DNA of 64,000 nt from Rhynchopus sp. YZ270_cl-10 (Eukaryota > Euglenozoa > Diplonemea > Diplonemida > Diplonemidae), in the NCBI GenBank assembly GCA_964035575.1, contig OZ037919.1, forward strand, positions 558,001-622,000. Reading direction: 5' to 3'. A model generated the notes under the pieces. That model was not told where the DNA came from. It did no database searches and worked only from the letters and a program-made list of their open reading frames with translations. A program made the position numbers and the translations under genes. The number at the start of each line of letters is the position of its first letter. Position 1 is the first letter of the stretch. This document shows positions 10,105-20,132 of the stretch, piece by piece.

Positions 10105-10435
10105 AAAAAATAGAGTCACGTCCTCATATGGACGTGAAAAATTGCATCCGGGTGCCCTTTGTGGCACTCCTCCTGAAGGGGTGAAAGGTGCTGGGAAAGT
10201 CAGGCGCAGTGCATGTGTGGGACCTGCTGGAGCCCTAGCCAGTGAAGCCATGAGGCCCCCTAGGAAACTAGCCGGTAGCCGGGAACCCTCCCTGGACAAC
10301 GATGATACTTCAAACTTAAGTCCACTTCTTCCAAAAAAGCCCCTCCGTGCCTCCAGCCCCCTCAGGAATAGCAACCTCACTTTTTTTGCACTTTTGGTAA
10401 GGAAAAAAATCGTATATAATAGCCTGCCCTGGTTG

Positions 10436-10470
<35 letters not shown>
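10105..10470 (+). mobile_element. Possible short retroposon with 31-A tail
   Basis: A GC-rich stretch of about 330 bp, unlike its AT-rich surroundings, ends 'ctggttgcagc' followed by 31 A (10440-10470). This fits a SINE or a processed retrocopy. No tRNA-like A/B boxes were convincingly placed and no target duplication was found. It lies directly upstream of the first hexosaminidase gene. Confidence 0.4.
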
Positions 10471-10471
<1 letters not shown>

Positions 10472-10583
10472 GATACGCAAAAAAGAAACCCCTTTTTTTG
10501 AGCAGAGTACAAATTTATCCCGTATTATCAAACATACACACAGTACGTACAGGAACAACACGACGTACACAGGCAAGCAAACA

Positions 10584-12404
10584 ATGCGGTCGCAGCTGCT
10601 CATGCTGCTTGCGGGGATGCACACCCACATACACGGGTTGGTCATCCCGCCAAAGAACTACGCATGTGAAGACAAGCGCTGTGTCGTCACCACAAACAGC
10701 ACTGCACCGAAGCTGTCGTTCTACCCATGCAAGATCATGTGCGAGACAAACATTTTCCCGATCCCAACTGCAGTCTCTGTGGGAACAGATGTGGTCGAGG
10801 TTGCTGCTGATGTGGTGTGGAACACGACAAAGACCCCACCCGCATCGAAGGCACTTGTGGACGAGATGCTTGCAACGTTCAAGAACACGAAGTCTGCTGC
10901 TGCCTCCTCCGCCCCAGCACTCACCGTTAACGTTGTGTTCAGCGACGACAGCTCGACGCTGTCCATGAGCACAGACGAGTCGTACACGATCCAGACCGTG
11001 CACAGCTCTGCCGACAGTGTTGTTGTGTCTGTCACTTCAGTGACGTGTTTTGGCATGCGACACGGTCTTGAGACGTTGTTCCAGACGATCAATTTTGACG
11101 AATTTTCACAGACGTACAAAATGCCTGCGTCACTTGCAGTCACAGATGCACCTGCGTTCCCGTACCGTGGGATCATGGTTGACACTGCAAGGAACTTCAT
11201 CACCCTTGAGAAGCTGCAAACCATCATCAAGGGAATGAGCATGTCGAAGCTGAACCGTCTGCACCTGCACTTAAGCGACACTGCGAGTGTGTCTATTGAG
11301 GTTGAGGCAAGGCCAAACGTGACACTTGAGGGTGCGTACAGCAATGCGGAGTTCTACAGCATTGCTGACCTGCAAGCGTTGTTCCACTTTGGCATTGTGC
11401 ACGGTGTTGATGTCATCCCTGAGATTGACCAGCCTGCACATGCGAGACAGGGCTTCCGTTGGGGTGAGGAAGCGGGACTTGGCCGACTTGTCATGTGCGC
11501 ATCGGAATCAGGGTGGCAGAACAGTGCAGTTGAGCCCCCTTCCGGCCAATTCAACCCTGTGAACGAGAACGTGCACACTGTGCTTGGTGAAGTGTACGCG
11601 TCCTTGGTGAAAGGCCTTGGTGGAGGTCTGTACCACATGGGTGGGGATGAGGTGCAGGTGGGCTCCGACACGAAAGGACCTGCCTGCTGGAACTCGAGTG
11701 TGGAGGCTCCTGAGATCATGGCACACCTTGAGAAGATTGGGGCCGACCGTTCCGACATCAACACGTTTTTGGAGTTGTGGGCGAACTTCACAATTGCGTC
11801 AACAGCCGAGGTGAAGAAGGCCTACGCTGCACAGGGGAAGAAGCTGGACAAGCTGATTCAGTGGGGTGGTGGCAGTGGTGCAAACCTTGTGAACTCACGG
11901 TACCTGGCCACAGCATTCCCTCAGGACACCTTCATGTTCCAGCTTTGGGACGACTATTCCGGATCGTTGCTGAAGAAGCTGGCGGGAGATGGGTACGACG
12001 TCATCATGTCGAACTGGGATCTTTTCTACCTTGACTGCGGGCGTTCGTCGTGGGTGGCGAAGGGCAAAAACTGGTGTGCTTACAACAGCTGGCGTGATGT
12101 GTACGACTCGCTGCCAACTGCGCAAGCAAAATGGAAACTGACGTCTGAGGAAATGTCGCGTCTGAAGGGTGCTGAGGCGCCTATGTGGACTGAGATTGCG
12201 GACAGCACCACTATTGTCGCGAATATGTTCCCACGCGCGTCTGCGTTGGGAGAACGTTTCTGGTCGAACCCGAAGGGCAACTGGTACGACGCTGATCCGA
12301 GAATCCAGTTTCATCGTCAGAGACTGGTTGATGGCGGTGTACCTGCGTATGCACTTCAGGCGCAGTGGTGTCTCCAGAACGGACCGTACGCATGCACAGT
12401 CTGA
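10584..12404 (+). CDS. GH20 beta-N-acetylhexosaminidase, array copy 1
   Basis: A 606-residue secreted or lysosomal-type glycosidase expected to remove terminal GlcNAc/GalNAc from chitin oligomers or glycoconjugates. A short hydrophobic N-terminus (MRSQLLMLLAGMH) may act as a signal peptide. The GH20 alpha/beta domain (GH20b, about residues 30-180) precedes the catalytic barrel: RGIMVDTARNF, LNRLHLHLSDTAS, DVIPEIDQPAHA, HMGGDEV with the Asp355-Glu356 catalytic pair, and GAEAPMW. The YLDCG...WCAYNSW region resembles fungal GH20 enzymes. In this copy the usual S-F-P after SDTA is replaced by S-V-S, which may alter the substrate pocket. Several N-x-T/S sites are present. Upstream homology with copy 3 stops about 55 bp before the ATG, so this is the left end of the array. 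Confidence 0.93.
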   Translation: MRSQLLMLLAGMHTHIHGLVIPPKNYACEDKRCVVTTNSTAPKLSFYPCKIMCETNIFPIPTAVSVGTDVVEVAADVVWNTTKTPPASKALVDEMLATFKNTKSAAASSAPALTVNVVFSDDSSTLSMSTDESYTIQTVHSSADSVVVSVTSVTCFGMRHGLETLFQTINFDEFSQTYKMPASLAVTDAPAFPYRGIMVDTARNFITLEKLQTIIKGMSMSKLNRLHLHLSDTASVSIEVEARPNVTLEGAYSNAEFYSIADLQALFHFGIVHGVDVIPEIDQPAHARQGFRWGEEAGLGRLVMCASESGWQNSAVEPPSGQFNPVNENVHTVLGEVYASLVKGLGGGLYHMGGDEVQVGSDTKGPACWNSSVEAPEIMAHLEKIGADRSDINTFLELWANFTIASTAEVKKAYAAQGKKLDKLIQWGGGSGANLVNSRYLATAFPQDTFMFQLWDDYSGSLLKKLAGDGYDVIMSNWDLFYLDCGRSSWVAKGKNWCAYNSWRDVYDSLPTAQAKWKLTSEEMSRLKGAEAPMWTEIADSTTIVANMFPRASALGERFWSNPKGNWYDADPRIQFHRQRLVDGGVPAYALQAQWCLQNGPYACTV

Positions 12405-14000
12405 ACAACTTGCAACATCTGCCGATGTGTGTTCTCCTTCTTTTTTCGTTTGCTTCATAGCAGACACCTTTCAATGACAGTATTCGGCCACCTCTGCTCA
12501 CAACTGGCAACATTGTTGTCTCTGAGAGAGCGTCAGCAGTGCAGTCCTCTTTATTTTCATTTTATTTTGTTTTTGTTTTTGGAAAAAACTGCCACACTCT
12601 CCAATAATTTCTCAAACGTTACGATGACACCTTTAAATGTGTCACACAATGACCACAGTCTAGAGAGCTACGTTATTTCACTGCATGAGCTCGACTGAGA
12701 TGCGTTTTAGCACGTTTCACCATGCTCTTTCATTTGGGTCAGTACCTGCGTCCCGAGAGGCGTTTAGCACATTTCATTATACCTTCTATTCAGTAGAATA
12801 GTTAGTATACGAAACAACATTTCAACTCCACTTTGGTCTCAAAGGCAACCACATCACCAAAGGACTGCGGAGCATATTCAAAATTTTCCTCTGTGTACCT
12901 CACCCTGCGACTTTGTCGCGGGGGTGGAGTGCTAAACTATGTCTGATGTTTATGTGTCTGTGTATGTGTGTGCATTTTCGTTCTCACTGTCCCCAGGATG
13001 TATCGTTTGTGAACGTACTTCTGCGCTTTCTTTTCTTTGAATGGAAAGTATTTGAATTTGCTTTTTCCACGCTTTTTATTTTTTTTTTTTTGCACTTTTC
13101 TGAGTTATGTTGTCAGCAGTGTTTTGTTCTAGATTCGGGGTTTTTTTGGCTGACGGAGGCTCGCGAGAGCCTGATGGGGAAGGTAAAGGGGGCAGAGTGG
13201 TAAGGGGGGTGGGTCCAGCACCCCCCCAACCACTCTACCGCCGCCGCTCTAGAAAAAAAATGACTGTTTTCAGTATATTTCCCAGGGTCGTTTCTTGAGT
13301 GAAAAAATATAACGAAGTCTTCAAGAAGTGCAAAAATAATGAAAGGGTGTGAGTACGTGTGACTTGTGTGCAATACGTGCCTTTTCGGTGCAGCCTTTGC
13401 GTGGACCCGAAAGTGGGCTTTTATCGTCTCCCATACGATCATTTTTTGTGTTCCTTTTCTTCACAAATTCCTCCCCATACAACGTATGCAGGGTGTAGCA
13501 CAGCACCCACCTTATGGAATACGTAGGGGTTCCCTCACCGCTCACTGCGGACGCAGGTTCTTTTTAAAGGTGGCAAGGTACATTGAGGCTCAAGTTCATC
13601 TGAAAAAAAGCTACTTTTTTATGTTTTCACTATTCTATTTTGTGTTCTGCTAGGGTAGGGTAACGGCAAGGGGGGGAAAGGGCGGCTTGTTTGTTTCTCT
13701 GATCATCGTGTTACTGCTACTGTTCCTGCTATTGTTGTTGAGACGTGTTGTGATGTGACAACGTTGACTCGAGAATGTTCATGCTCAGTAGTTATCTCCG
13801 ATGGCAAGTGGTGTGTCTGTCTTCAAGCAATGCATACCATGTCGGTCGGCAGATGCAGTACAGAACCCACTTTTGATAGGTCATTGTCGGTGGAACCATA
13901 AAGTTGAAGGGAGGCCTTCGTTTCTGTGATGAACATCATGCGCCCAAACAGACGTCACACAACACAATGCACAGGAAAGACTTACACAGGCAAGCAAACA
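12405..14000. other. Intergenic spacer between hexosaminidase copies 1 and 2
   Basis: No gene is seen. The first 150 bp is the 3' flank shared with copy 2. Then come a 'gagatgcgttttagcacgtt' motif (about 12699) seen after all three copies, a block (13329-13602) duplicated at 16337-16614, and a block (13770-13920) duplicated at about 16978-17125 just before the next gene. These mark a tandem unit of about 3.4 kb. Trans-splice acceptor and poly(A) sites should lie here but are not assigned. Confidence 0.75.
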
Positions 14001-15821
14001 ATGCGGTCGCAGCTGCTCATGCTGCTTGCGGGGATGCACACCCACATACACGGGTTGGTCATCCCGCCAAAGAACTACGCATGTGAAGACAAGCGCTGTG
14101 TCGTCACCACAAACAGCACTGCACCGAAGCTGTCGTTCTACCCATGCAAGATCATGTGCGAGACAAACATTTTCCCGATCCCAACTGCAGTCTCTGTGGG
14201 AAAAGATGTGGTCGAGGTTGCTGCTGATGTGGTGTGGAACACGACAAAGACCCCACCCGCATCGAAGGCACTTGTGGACGAGATGCTTGCAACGTTCAAG
14301 AACACGAAGTCTGCTGCTGCCTCCTCCGCCCCAGCACTCACCGTTAACGTTGTGTTCAGCGACGACAGCTCGACGCTGTCCATGAGCACAGACGAGTCGT
14401 ACACGATCCAGACTGTGCACAGCTCTGCCGACAGTGTTGTTGTGTCTGTCACGTCAGTGACGTGCTTTGGCATGCGACACGGTCTTGAGACGTTGTTCCA
14501 GACGATCAATTTTGACGAATTTTCACAGACGTACAAAATGCCTGCGTCGCTCACCGTCACAGACGCACCTGCGTTCCCGTACCGTGGGATCATGGTTGAC
14601 ACGGCAAGGAACTTCATCACCCTTGAGAAGCTGCAAACCATCATCAAGGGAATGAGCATGTCGAAGCTGAACCGTCTGCACCTGCACTTAAGCGACACTG
14701 CCAGCTTTCCTGTGGAGGTTGAGGCAAGGCCAAATGTGACACTTGAGGGTGCGTACAGCAATGCGGAGTTCTACAGCATTGCTGACCTGCAAGCGTTGTT
14801 CCACTTTGGCATTGTGCACGGTGTTGATGTCATCCCCGAGATTGACCAGCCTGCACATGCGAGACAGGGCTTCCGTTGGGGTGAAGAAGCGGGACTTGGC
14901 CGACTTGTCATGTGCGCATCGGAATCAGGGTGGCAGAACAGTGCAGTTGAGCCCCCTTCCGGCCAATTCAACCCTGTGAACGAGAACGTGCACACTGTGC
15001 TTGGTGAAGTGTTCGCGTCCTTGGTGAAGGGCCTTGGTGGAGGTCTGTACCACATGGGTGGGGATGAGGTGCAGGTGGGCTCCGACACGAAAGGACCTGC
15101 CTGCTGGAACTCGAGTGTGGAGGCTCCTGAGATCATGGCACACCTTGAGAAGATTGGGGCCGACCGTTCCGACATCAACACGTTCTTGGAGTTGTGGGCG
15201 AACTTCACAATTGCGTCAACAGCCGAGGTGAAGAAGGCCTACGCTGCACAGGGGAAGAAGCTGGACAAGCTGATTCAGTGGGGTGGTGGCAGTGGTGCAA
15301 ACCTTGTGAACTCACGGTACCTGGCCACAGCATTCCCTCAAGACACCTTTATGTTCCAGCTTTGGGACGACTATTCCGGATCGTTGCTGAAGAAGCTGGC
15401 GGGAGATGGGTACGATGTTATTATGTCGAACTGGGATCTGTTCTACCTAGGCTGTGGGCGTTCGTCGTGGGTGGCGAAGGGCAAAAGCTGGTGTGCTTAC
15501 AACAGCTGGCGCAATGTGTACGACTCGCTGCCAACTGCGCAGGCGAAATGGAACCTAACGTCTGAGGAAATGTCGCGTCTGAAGGGTGCTGAGGCGCCTA
15601 TGTGGAGTGAAATGGCCGACAGCACCACTATTGTCGCGAATATGTTCCCACGCGCGTCTGCGTTGGGAGAACGTTTCTGGTCGAACCCGAAGGGCAACTG
15701 GTACGACGCTGATCCGAGAATCCAGTTTCATCGTCAGAGACTGGTTGATGGCGGTGTACCTGCGTATGCACTTCAGGCGCAGTGGTGTCTCCAGAACGGA
15801 CCGTACGCATGCACAGTCTGA
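14001..15821 (+). CDS. GH20 beta-N-acetylhexosaminidase, array copy 2
   Basis: This 606-residue protein is nearly identical to copy 1. The frame is open from 13926, but the ATG at 14001 (MRSQLLMLL) sits in 'caggcaagcaaacaatg', the context shared by all three copies, so it is preferred. HMGGDEV (Asp355-Glu356) and the standard SDTASFPVE are present. Small differences include Lys for Thr in SVGKDVVE, Thr-Val for Ala-Val in SLTVTDAP and Gly for Asp in FYLGCG. It shares its 3' half and 3' flank with copy 1 but the SFPVE block with copy 3, a mosaic pattern that suggests gene conversion. Confidence 0.93.
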   Translation: MRSQLLMLLAGMHTHIHGLVIPPKNYACEDKRCVVTTNSTAPKLSFYPCKIMCETNIFPIPTAVSVGKDVVEVAADVVWNTTKTPPASKALVDEMLATFKNTKSAAASSAPALTVNVVFSDDSSTLSMSTDESYTIQTVHSSADSVVVSVTSVTCFGMRHGLETLFQTINFDEFSQTYKMPASLTVTDAPAFPYRGIMVDTARNFITLEKLQTIIKGMSMSKLNRLHLHLSDTASFPVEVEARPNVTLEGAYSNAEFYSIADLQALFHFGIVHGVDVIPEIDQPAHARQGFRWGEEAGLGRLVMCASESGWQNSAVEPPSGQFNPVNENVHTVLGEVFASLVKGLGGGLYHMGGDEVQVGSDTKGPACWNSSVEAPEIMAHLEKIGADRSDINTFLELWANFTIASTAEVKKAYAAQGKKLDKLIQWGGGSGANLVNSRYLATAFPQDTFMFQLWDDYSGSLLKKLAGDGYDVIMSNWDLFYLGCGRSSWVAKGKSWCAYNSWRNVYDSLPTAQAKWNLTSEEMSRLKGAEAPMWSEMADSTTIVANMFPRASALGERFWSNPKGNWYDADPRIQFHRQRLVDGGVPAYALQAQWCLQNGPYACTV

Positions 15822-17202
15822 ACAACTTGCAACATCTGCCGATGTGTGTTCTCCTTCTTTTTTCGTTTGCTTCATAGCAGACACCTTTCAATGACAGTAT
15901 TCGGCCACCTCTGCTCACAACTGGCAACATTGTTGTCTCTGAGAGAGCGTCAGCAGTGCAGTCCTCTTCATTTGTTTCCGTGCACGTTTGCGAACTGAGC
16001 CGTGATTGCCCTTTGGGTGCCCGCTATGCTCCCACGGTGATACGTGCAAAATTATTTTCGTCTCTTTTGACCGTTGAAAATGGCTGGGCATAGAGAGGTC
16101 GCGTGGTTTGCCGAGCGGTTGTGAAACGCAGCTGTTCTCTTACGGTACGGACCGCTCACGTCCCATCCTTTGCATGGGCGCGACTGAGTTGCGTTTTAGC
16201 ACGTTTCAACTACCCTTTGTTTTGTTTTTGTATTGGTTTTTGAAAAGAACTGCCGCACTCTCCAATCATTTCTCTTTTGCACTTTTCGGTATATTTTCGA
16301 GCGTTTTTTCTTGAGTGAAAAATATTGCCGAAGAAGTGCAAAAATAATGAAAGGGTGTGAGTACGTGTGACTTGTGTGCAATACGTGCCTTTTCGGTGCA
16401 GCCTTTGCGTGGACCCGAAAGTGGGCTTTTATCGTCTCCCATACGATCATTTTTTGTGTTCCTTTTCTTCACAAATTCCTCCCCATACAACGTATGTAGG
16501 GTGTAGCACAGCACCCACCTTATGGAATACGTAGGGGTTCCCTCACCGCTCACTGCGGACGCAGGTTCTTTTTAAAGGTGGCAAGGTACATTGAGGCTCA
16601 AGTTCATCTGAAAATAACTATTTACTCGAAAACAACCTTTTATTTCACGCGCCACGAAAAAGGCTCCCGAGTACGTTATTTCCCAAGCGAAGCGAGGGGA
16701 ATATGCGTGATGTGGGTGCCTTTTTTGTGGCAAGCAAAAGCATGTTCTTATTTCCTCACTGTATAATTTTATGTGCCAAGTGAAACGTGTTTATGTCGTA
16801 ACTGGCCGAAACGTTGAGCCCAGCACCTGATTTTACACCCAGTTGACGTCAGTGTCCTTCTTTTTCTTCCACTTTCCCCCCCTATAATCCCAGGACACGT
16901 TAGTTTGTGGATGACACGAAAAGTGGATGCTACTGTTCCTGCTATTGTTGGATGTTGTGATGTGGCAACGTTGACTCGAGAATGTTCATGCTCAGGCGTT
17001 ATTCCCGATGGCAAGTGGTGTGTCTGTCTTCAAGCAATGCATACCATGTCGGTAGGCAGATGCAGTACAGAACCCACTCCTGATAGGTCATTGTCGGTGG
17101 AACAATAAAGTTGAAGGGAGGCCTTTGTTTCTGTGATGCACATCATGCGCCCAAACACACAGTACACACAGGAACAACACGACGTACACAGGCAAGCAAA
17201 CA
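15822..17202. other. Intergenic spacer between hexosaminidase copies 2 and 3
   Basis: No gene is seen. It shares with the preceding spacer the 3' flank of the gene, the 'ttgcgttttagcacgttt' motif (about 16181), the block 16337-16614 and the upstream block 16978-17125. The middle part (about 15970-16170 and 16615-16900) is unique to this spacer. Confidence 0.75.
16337..16614 (+). repeat. Spacer repeat of the hexosaminidase array (second copy)
   Basis: About 275 bp nearly identical to 13329-13602, including 'aatgaaagggtgtgagtacg' and 'ggcaaggtacattgaggctc'. High identity between non-coding spacers points to recent unequal exchange or conversion. Confidence 0.85.
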
Positions 17203-19032
17203 ATGCGGTCGCAGCTGCTCATGCTGCTTGCGGGGATGCACACCCACATACACGGGTTGGTCATCCCGCCAAAGAACTACGCATGTGAAGACAAGCGCTG
17301 TGTCATCACCACAAACAGCACTGCACCGAAGCTGTCGTTCTACCCATGCAAGATCATGTGCGAGACAAACATTTTCCCGATCCCAACTGCAGTCTCTGTG
17401 GGAACAGATGTGGTCGAGGTTGCTGCTGATGTGGTGTGGAACACGACAAAGACCCCACCCGCATCGAAGGCACTTGTGGACGAGATGCTTGCAACGTTCA
17501 AGAACACGAAGTCTGCTGCTGCCTCCTCCGCCCCAGCACTCACCGTTAACGTTGTGTTCAGCGACGACAGCTCGACGCTGTCCATGAGCACAGACGAGTC
17601 GTACACGATCCAGACTGTGCACAGCTCTGCCGACAGTGTTGTTGTGTCTGTCACTTCAGTGACGTGTTTTGGCATGCGACACGGTCTTGAGACGTTGTTC
17701 CAGACGATCAATTTTGACAAATTTTCACAGACGTACAAAATGCCTGCGTCACTTGCAGTCACAGATGCACCTGCGTTCCCGTACCGTGGGATCATGGTTG
17801 ACACTGCAAGGAACTTCATCACCCTTGAGAAGCTGCAAACCATCATCAAGGGAATGAGCATGTCGAAGCTGAACCGTCTGCACCTGCACTTAAGCGACAC
17901 TGCCAGCTTTCCTGTGGAGGTTGAGGCAAGGCCAAATGTGACACTTGAGGGTGCGTACAGCAATGCGGAGTTCTACAGCATTGCTGACCTGCAAGTGTTG
18001 TTCCACTTTGGCATTGTGCACGGTGTTGATGTCATCCCTGAGATTGACCAGCCTGCACATGCGAGACAGGGCTTCCGTTGGGGTGAGGAAGCGGGACTTG
18101 GCCGACTTGTCATGTGCGCACCCAATCCGGATCCCGGTGCGTGGAAGGCTAATGCACCCGAGCCCCCTTCCGGCCAATTCAACCCTGTGAACGAGAATGT
18201 GTACACCGTGCTTGGCGAAGTGTACGCGTCCTTGGTGAAAGGCCTTGGTGGAGGTCTGTACCACATGGGTGGGGATGAGGTGCAGGTGGGCTCCGACACG
18301 AAAGGACCTGCCTGCTGGAACTCGAGTGTGGAGGCTCCTGAGATCATGGCACACCTTGAGAAGATTGGGGCCGACCGTTCCGACATCAACACGTTTTTGG
18401 AGTTGTGGGCAAACTTCACAATTGCGTCAACAGCCGAGGTGAAGAAGGCCTACGCTGCACAGGGGAAGAAGCTGGACAAGCTGATTCAGTGGGGTGGTGG
18501 CGGTGGTGCAAACCTTGTGAACTCACGGTACCTGGCAGCAGCATTCCCTCAGGACACCTTCATGTTCCAGGTGTGGGATGGATATTCTGGATCGTTGCTG
18601 AAGAAGCTGGCGGGAGATGGGTACGACGTCATCATGTCGAACGCGGATCTGTTCTACCTTGACTGTGGACGTGAGAAGTGGGACGCCAGGGGGCACAGCT
18701 GGTGTGCTTACAACAGCTGGCGCAATGTGTACGACTCGCTGCCAACTGCGCAGGCGAAATGGAACCTAACGTCTGAGGAAATGTCGCGTCTGAAGGGTGC
18801 TGAGGCGCCTATGTGGAGTGAAATGGCCGACAGCACCACTATTGTGTCAGCCATGTTCCCACGCGCGTCAGCGTTGGGAGAACGTTTCTGGTCGAATCCG
18901 AAGGGCAACTGGTACGACGCTGATCCGAGAATTGAACTACACCGCTACAGACTAGTGGACAACGGTGTGCCTTCCCACGCGATTCAGGCGCAGTGGTGTC
19001 TCCAGAACGGACCGTACGCATGCACAGTCTGA
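17203..19032 (+). CDS. GH20 beta-N-acetylhexosaminidase, array copy 3 (diverged C-terminal part)
   Basis: This 609-residue protein is nearly identical to copies 1 and 2 over the first half, then diverges in blocks. CAPNPDPGAWKANAPE replaces CASESGWQNSAVE (three residues longer). VWDGYSGS replaces LWDDYSGS, and SNADLFYLDCGREKWDARG replaces SNWDLFYLDCGRSSWVAKG. The end reads RIELHRYRLVDNGVPSHAI. The catalytic pair is Asp358-Glu359 in HMGGDEV. Changes cluster around the rim of the active site (Trp to Ala at 481), so substrate choice may differ. The 3' flank differs from the other two copies, marking the right end of the array. The start context is the same as in the other copies. Confidence 0.93.
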   Translation: MRSQLLMLLAGMHTHIHGLVIPPKNYACEDKRCVITTNSTAPKLSFYPCKIMCETNIFPIPTAVSVGTDVVEVAADVVWNTTKTPPASKALVDEMLATFKNTKSAAASSAPALTVNVVFSDDSSTLSMSTDESYTIQTVHSSADSVVVSVTSVTCFGMRHGLETLFQTINFDKFSQTYKMPASLAVTDAPAFPYRGIMVDTARNFITLEKLQTIIKGMSMSKLNRLHLHLSDTASFPVEVEARPNVTLEGAYSNAEFYSIADLQVLFHFGIVHGVDVIPEIDQPAHARQGFRWGEEAGLGRLVMCAPNPDPGAWKANAPEPPSGQFNPVNENVYTVLGEVYASLVKGLGGGLYHMGGDEVQVGSDTKGPACWNSSVEAPEIMAHLEKIGADRSDINTFLELWANFTIASTAEVKKAYAAQGKKLDKLIQWGGGGGANLVNSRYLAAAFPQDTFMFQVWDGYSGSLLKKLAGDGYDVIMSNADLFYLDCGREKWDARGHSWCAYNSWRNVYDSLPTAQAKWNLTSEEMSRLKGAEAPMWSEMADSTTIVSAMFPRASALGERFWSNPKGNWYDADPRIELHRYRLVDNGVPSHAIQAQWCLQNGPYACTV

Positions 19033-20132
19033 ACAATGCGTTTTTTTTTGTTAGCAACTGTCTCTCCATGGAACAGACAGCAACATTTCCAACCCAACGT
19101 GTTCCAGCACGATGTGCACACGAGAGACACATTCAGCTGACAAATTTTCTTTGTTTTTGTTTGTTTTGTTTTAAAGGTGACTACAGAGGGTTTCTTACAC
19201 TCTAGGATTCCCAGGATCCATTCCTGAGAAACACAGGATTTTTGGGGACCCTCCTCAGCAACAAGAGACTTTCAGAATCATCTTCACAACTTTTTTTACA
19301 CTCATGTCCCACCCTTTGCATGAGCTCGACTGAGATGCGTTTTAGCACGTTTCAACTACTCTTTTTCGTTTTGTTGTGCTTTCATCCGGATGGCTGGCAT
19401 CGTATGTGTCAGTCGGAGGTGCCTGCGTTCGATATCAACAACTCCAGTTTTGTTTTCTTTTGGGGTGAAAAACGTTCCTGTCGATAGGGATTGTCGCAAT
19501 GCTCGTTCTTCCTTTTTGGAGGGGTTCCTAGCGTTCCTACATCTGCATGTCGGCGACGCGATTTCTCTCTTAATGTGTTGTGTAGTAACGTCGGAGTACA
19601 CATCCTGAACCTTAGTGCCCATATGCCCCGAGTGCTTTTTAATTCGTGTGAGGTTTTTAGGGATCGGTACGCTTTTTGTGATGTTATTCAAATTTTGTTT
19701 CAGGTGTCTCAGGTACAAAGGGGCTTACATTCAGCTGGTAAAAAGCCTTTCTTTGCTTGAGACACCTTTTCGGAGGGGGTGTGGAATTCATGCCATGGGT
19801 TCCTGTTAATTTAACGCGCCCCCCGGTATGAGGGCTATGTGGCGCAGCAAACTTTCCCTTTTTTTCTCTCTCTTTTTTTTTTCCTTTCGCGTGCGGTTTT
19901 TCGGCTCTCACGCGCATCGTTTTTTATCGCTCTGTCTAGTTCACAAGAACCTCCTCTCCCCCTTTTCCTCTTCTTTCTCACCTCTCCCCTCTTGCCTGAA
20001 AGATACCAGAAATTGAATTTCTGCTTCAATTTTATTTTTTCAAATACACCCCCTTCTTACAGGCAAATCCCTCAGAATCTCCCTCACTTTTCACTCTGTT
20101 CTGCGTTCCTCTATTTGCGTCTTTGGGAGGGT
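19033..20132. other. Intergenic region downstream of the hexosaminidase array
   Basis: No gene is seen. It contains the array-associated 'gagatgcgttttagcacgtt' motif (about 19333) and the conserved 'ctttcatccggatggctggc' motif (19379-19445) found three more times in the window. The pyrimidine-rich stretch ending 'cccttcttacag' (AG at 20061-20062) is a good candidate trans-splice acceptor for the next gene. Confidence 0.6.

Larger units (their letters stand above)
6760..10500. repeat. Repeat-only region between the LINE and the hexosaminidase array
   Basis: No host gene is seen. The region is a mosaic of dispersed repeats, several occurring more than once here or elsewhere in the window: a GCGCC/GCTCCGC repeat (four copies), an inverted-ended element, a MITE-like copy, a segment shared with 56.4 kb, and several poly(A)/(T) runs of 20 or more. 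Short open frames here read through homopolymers and are not convincing genes. Confidence 0.8.

Noticed and set aside
13926-14000. 25-residue N-terminal extension of hexosaminidase copy 2
   Set aside because: It is not present in copies 1 and 3. The shared context 'caagcaaacaatg' and the signal-like start support the ATG at 14001.
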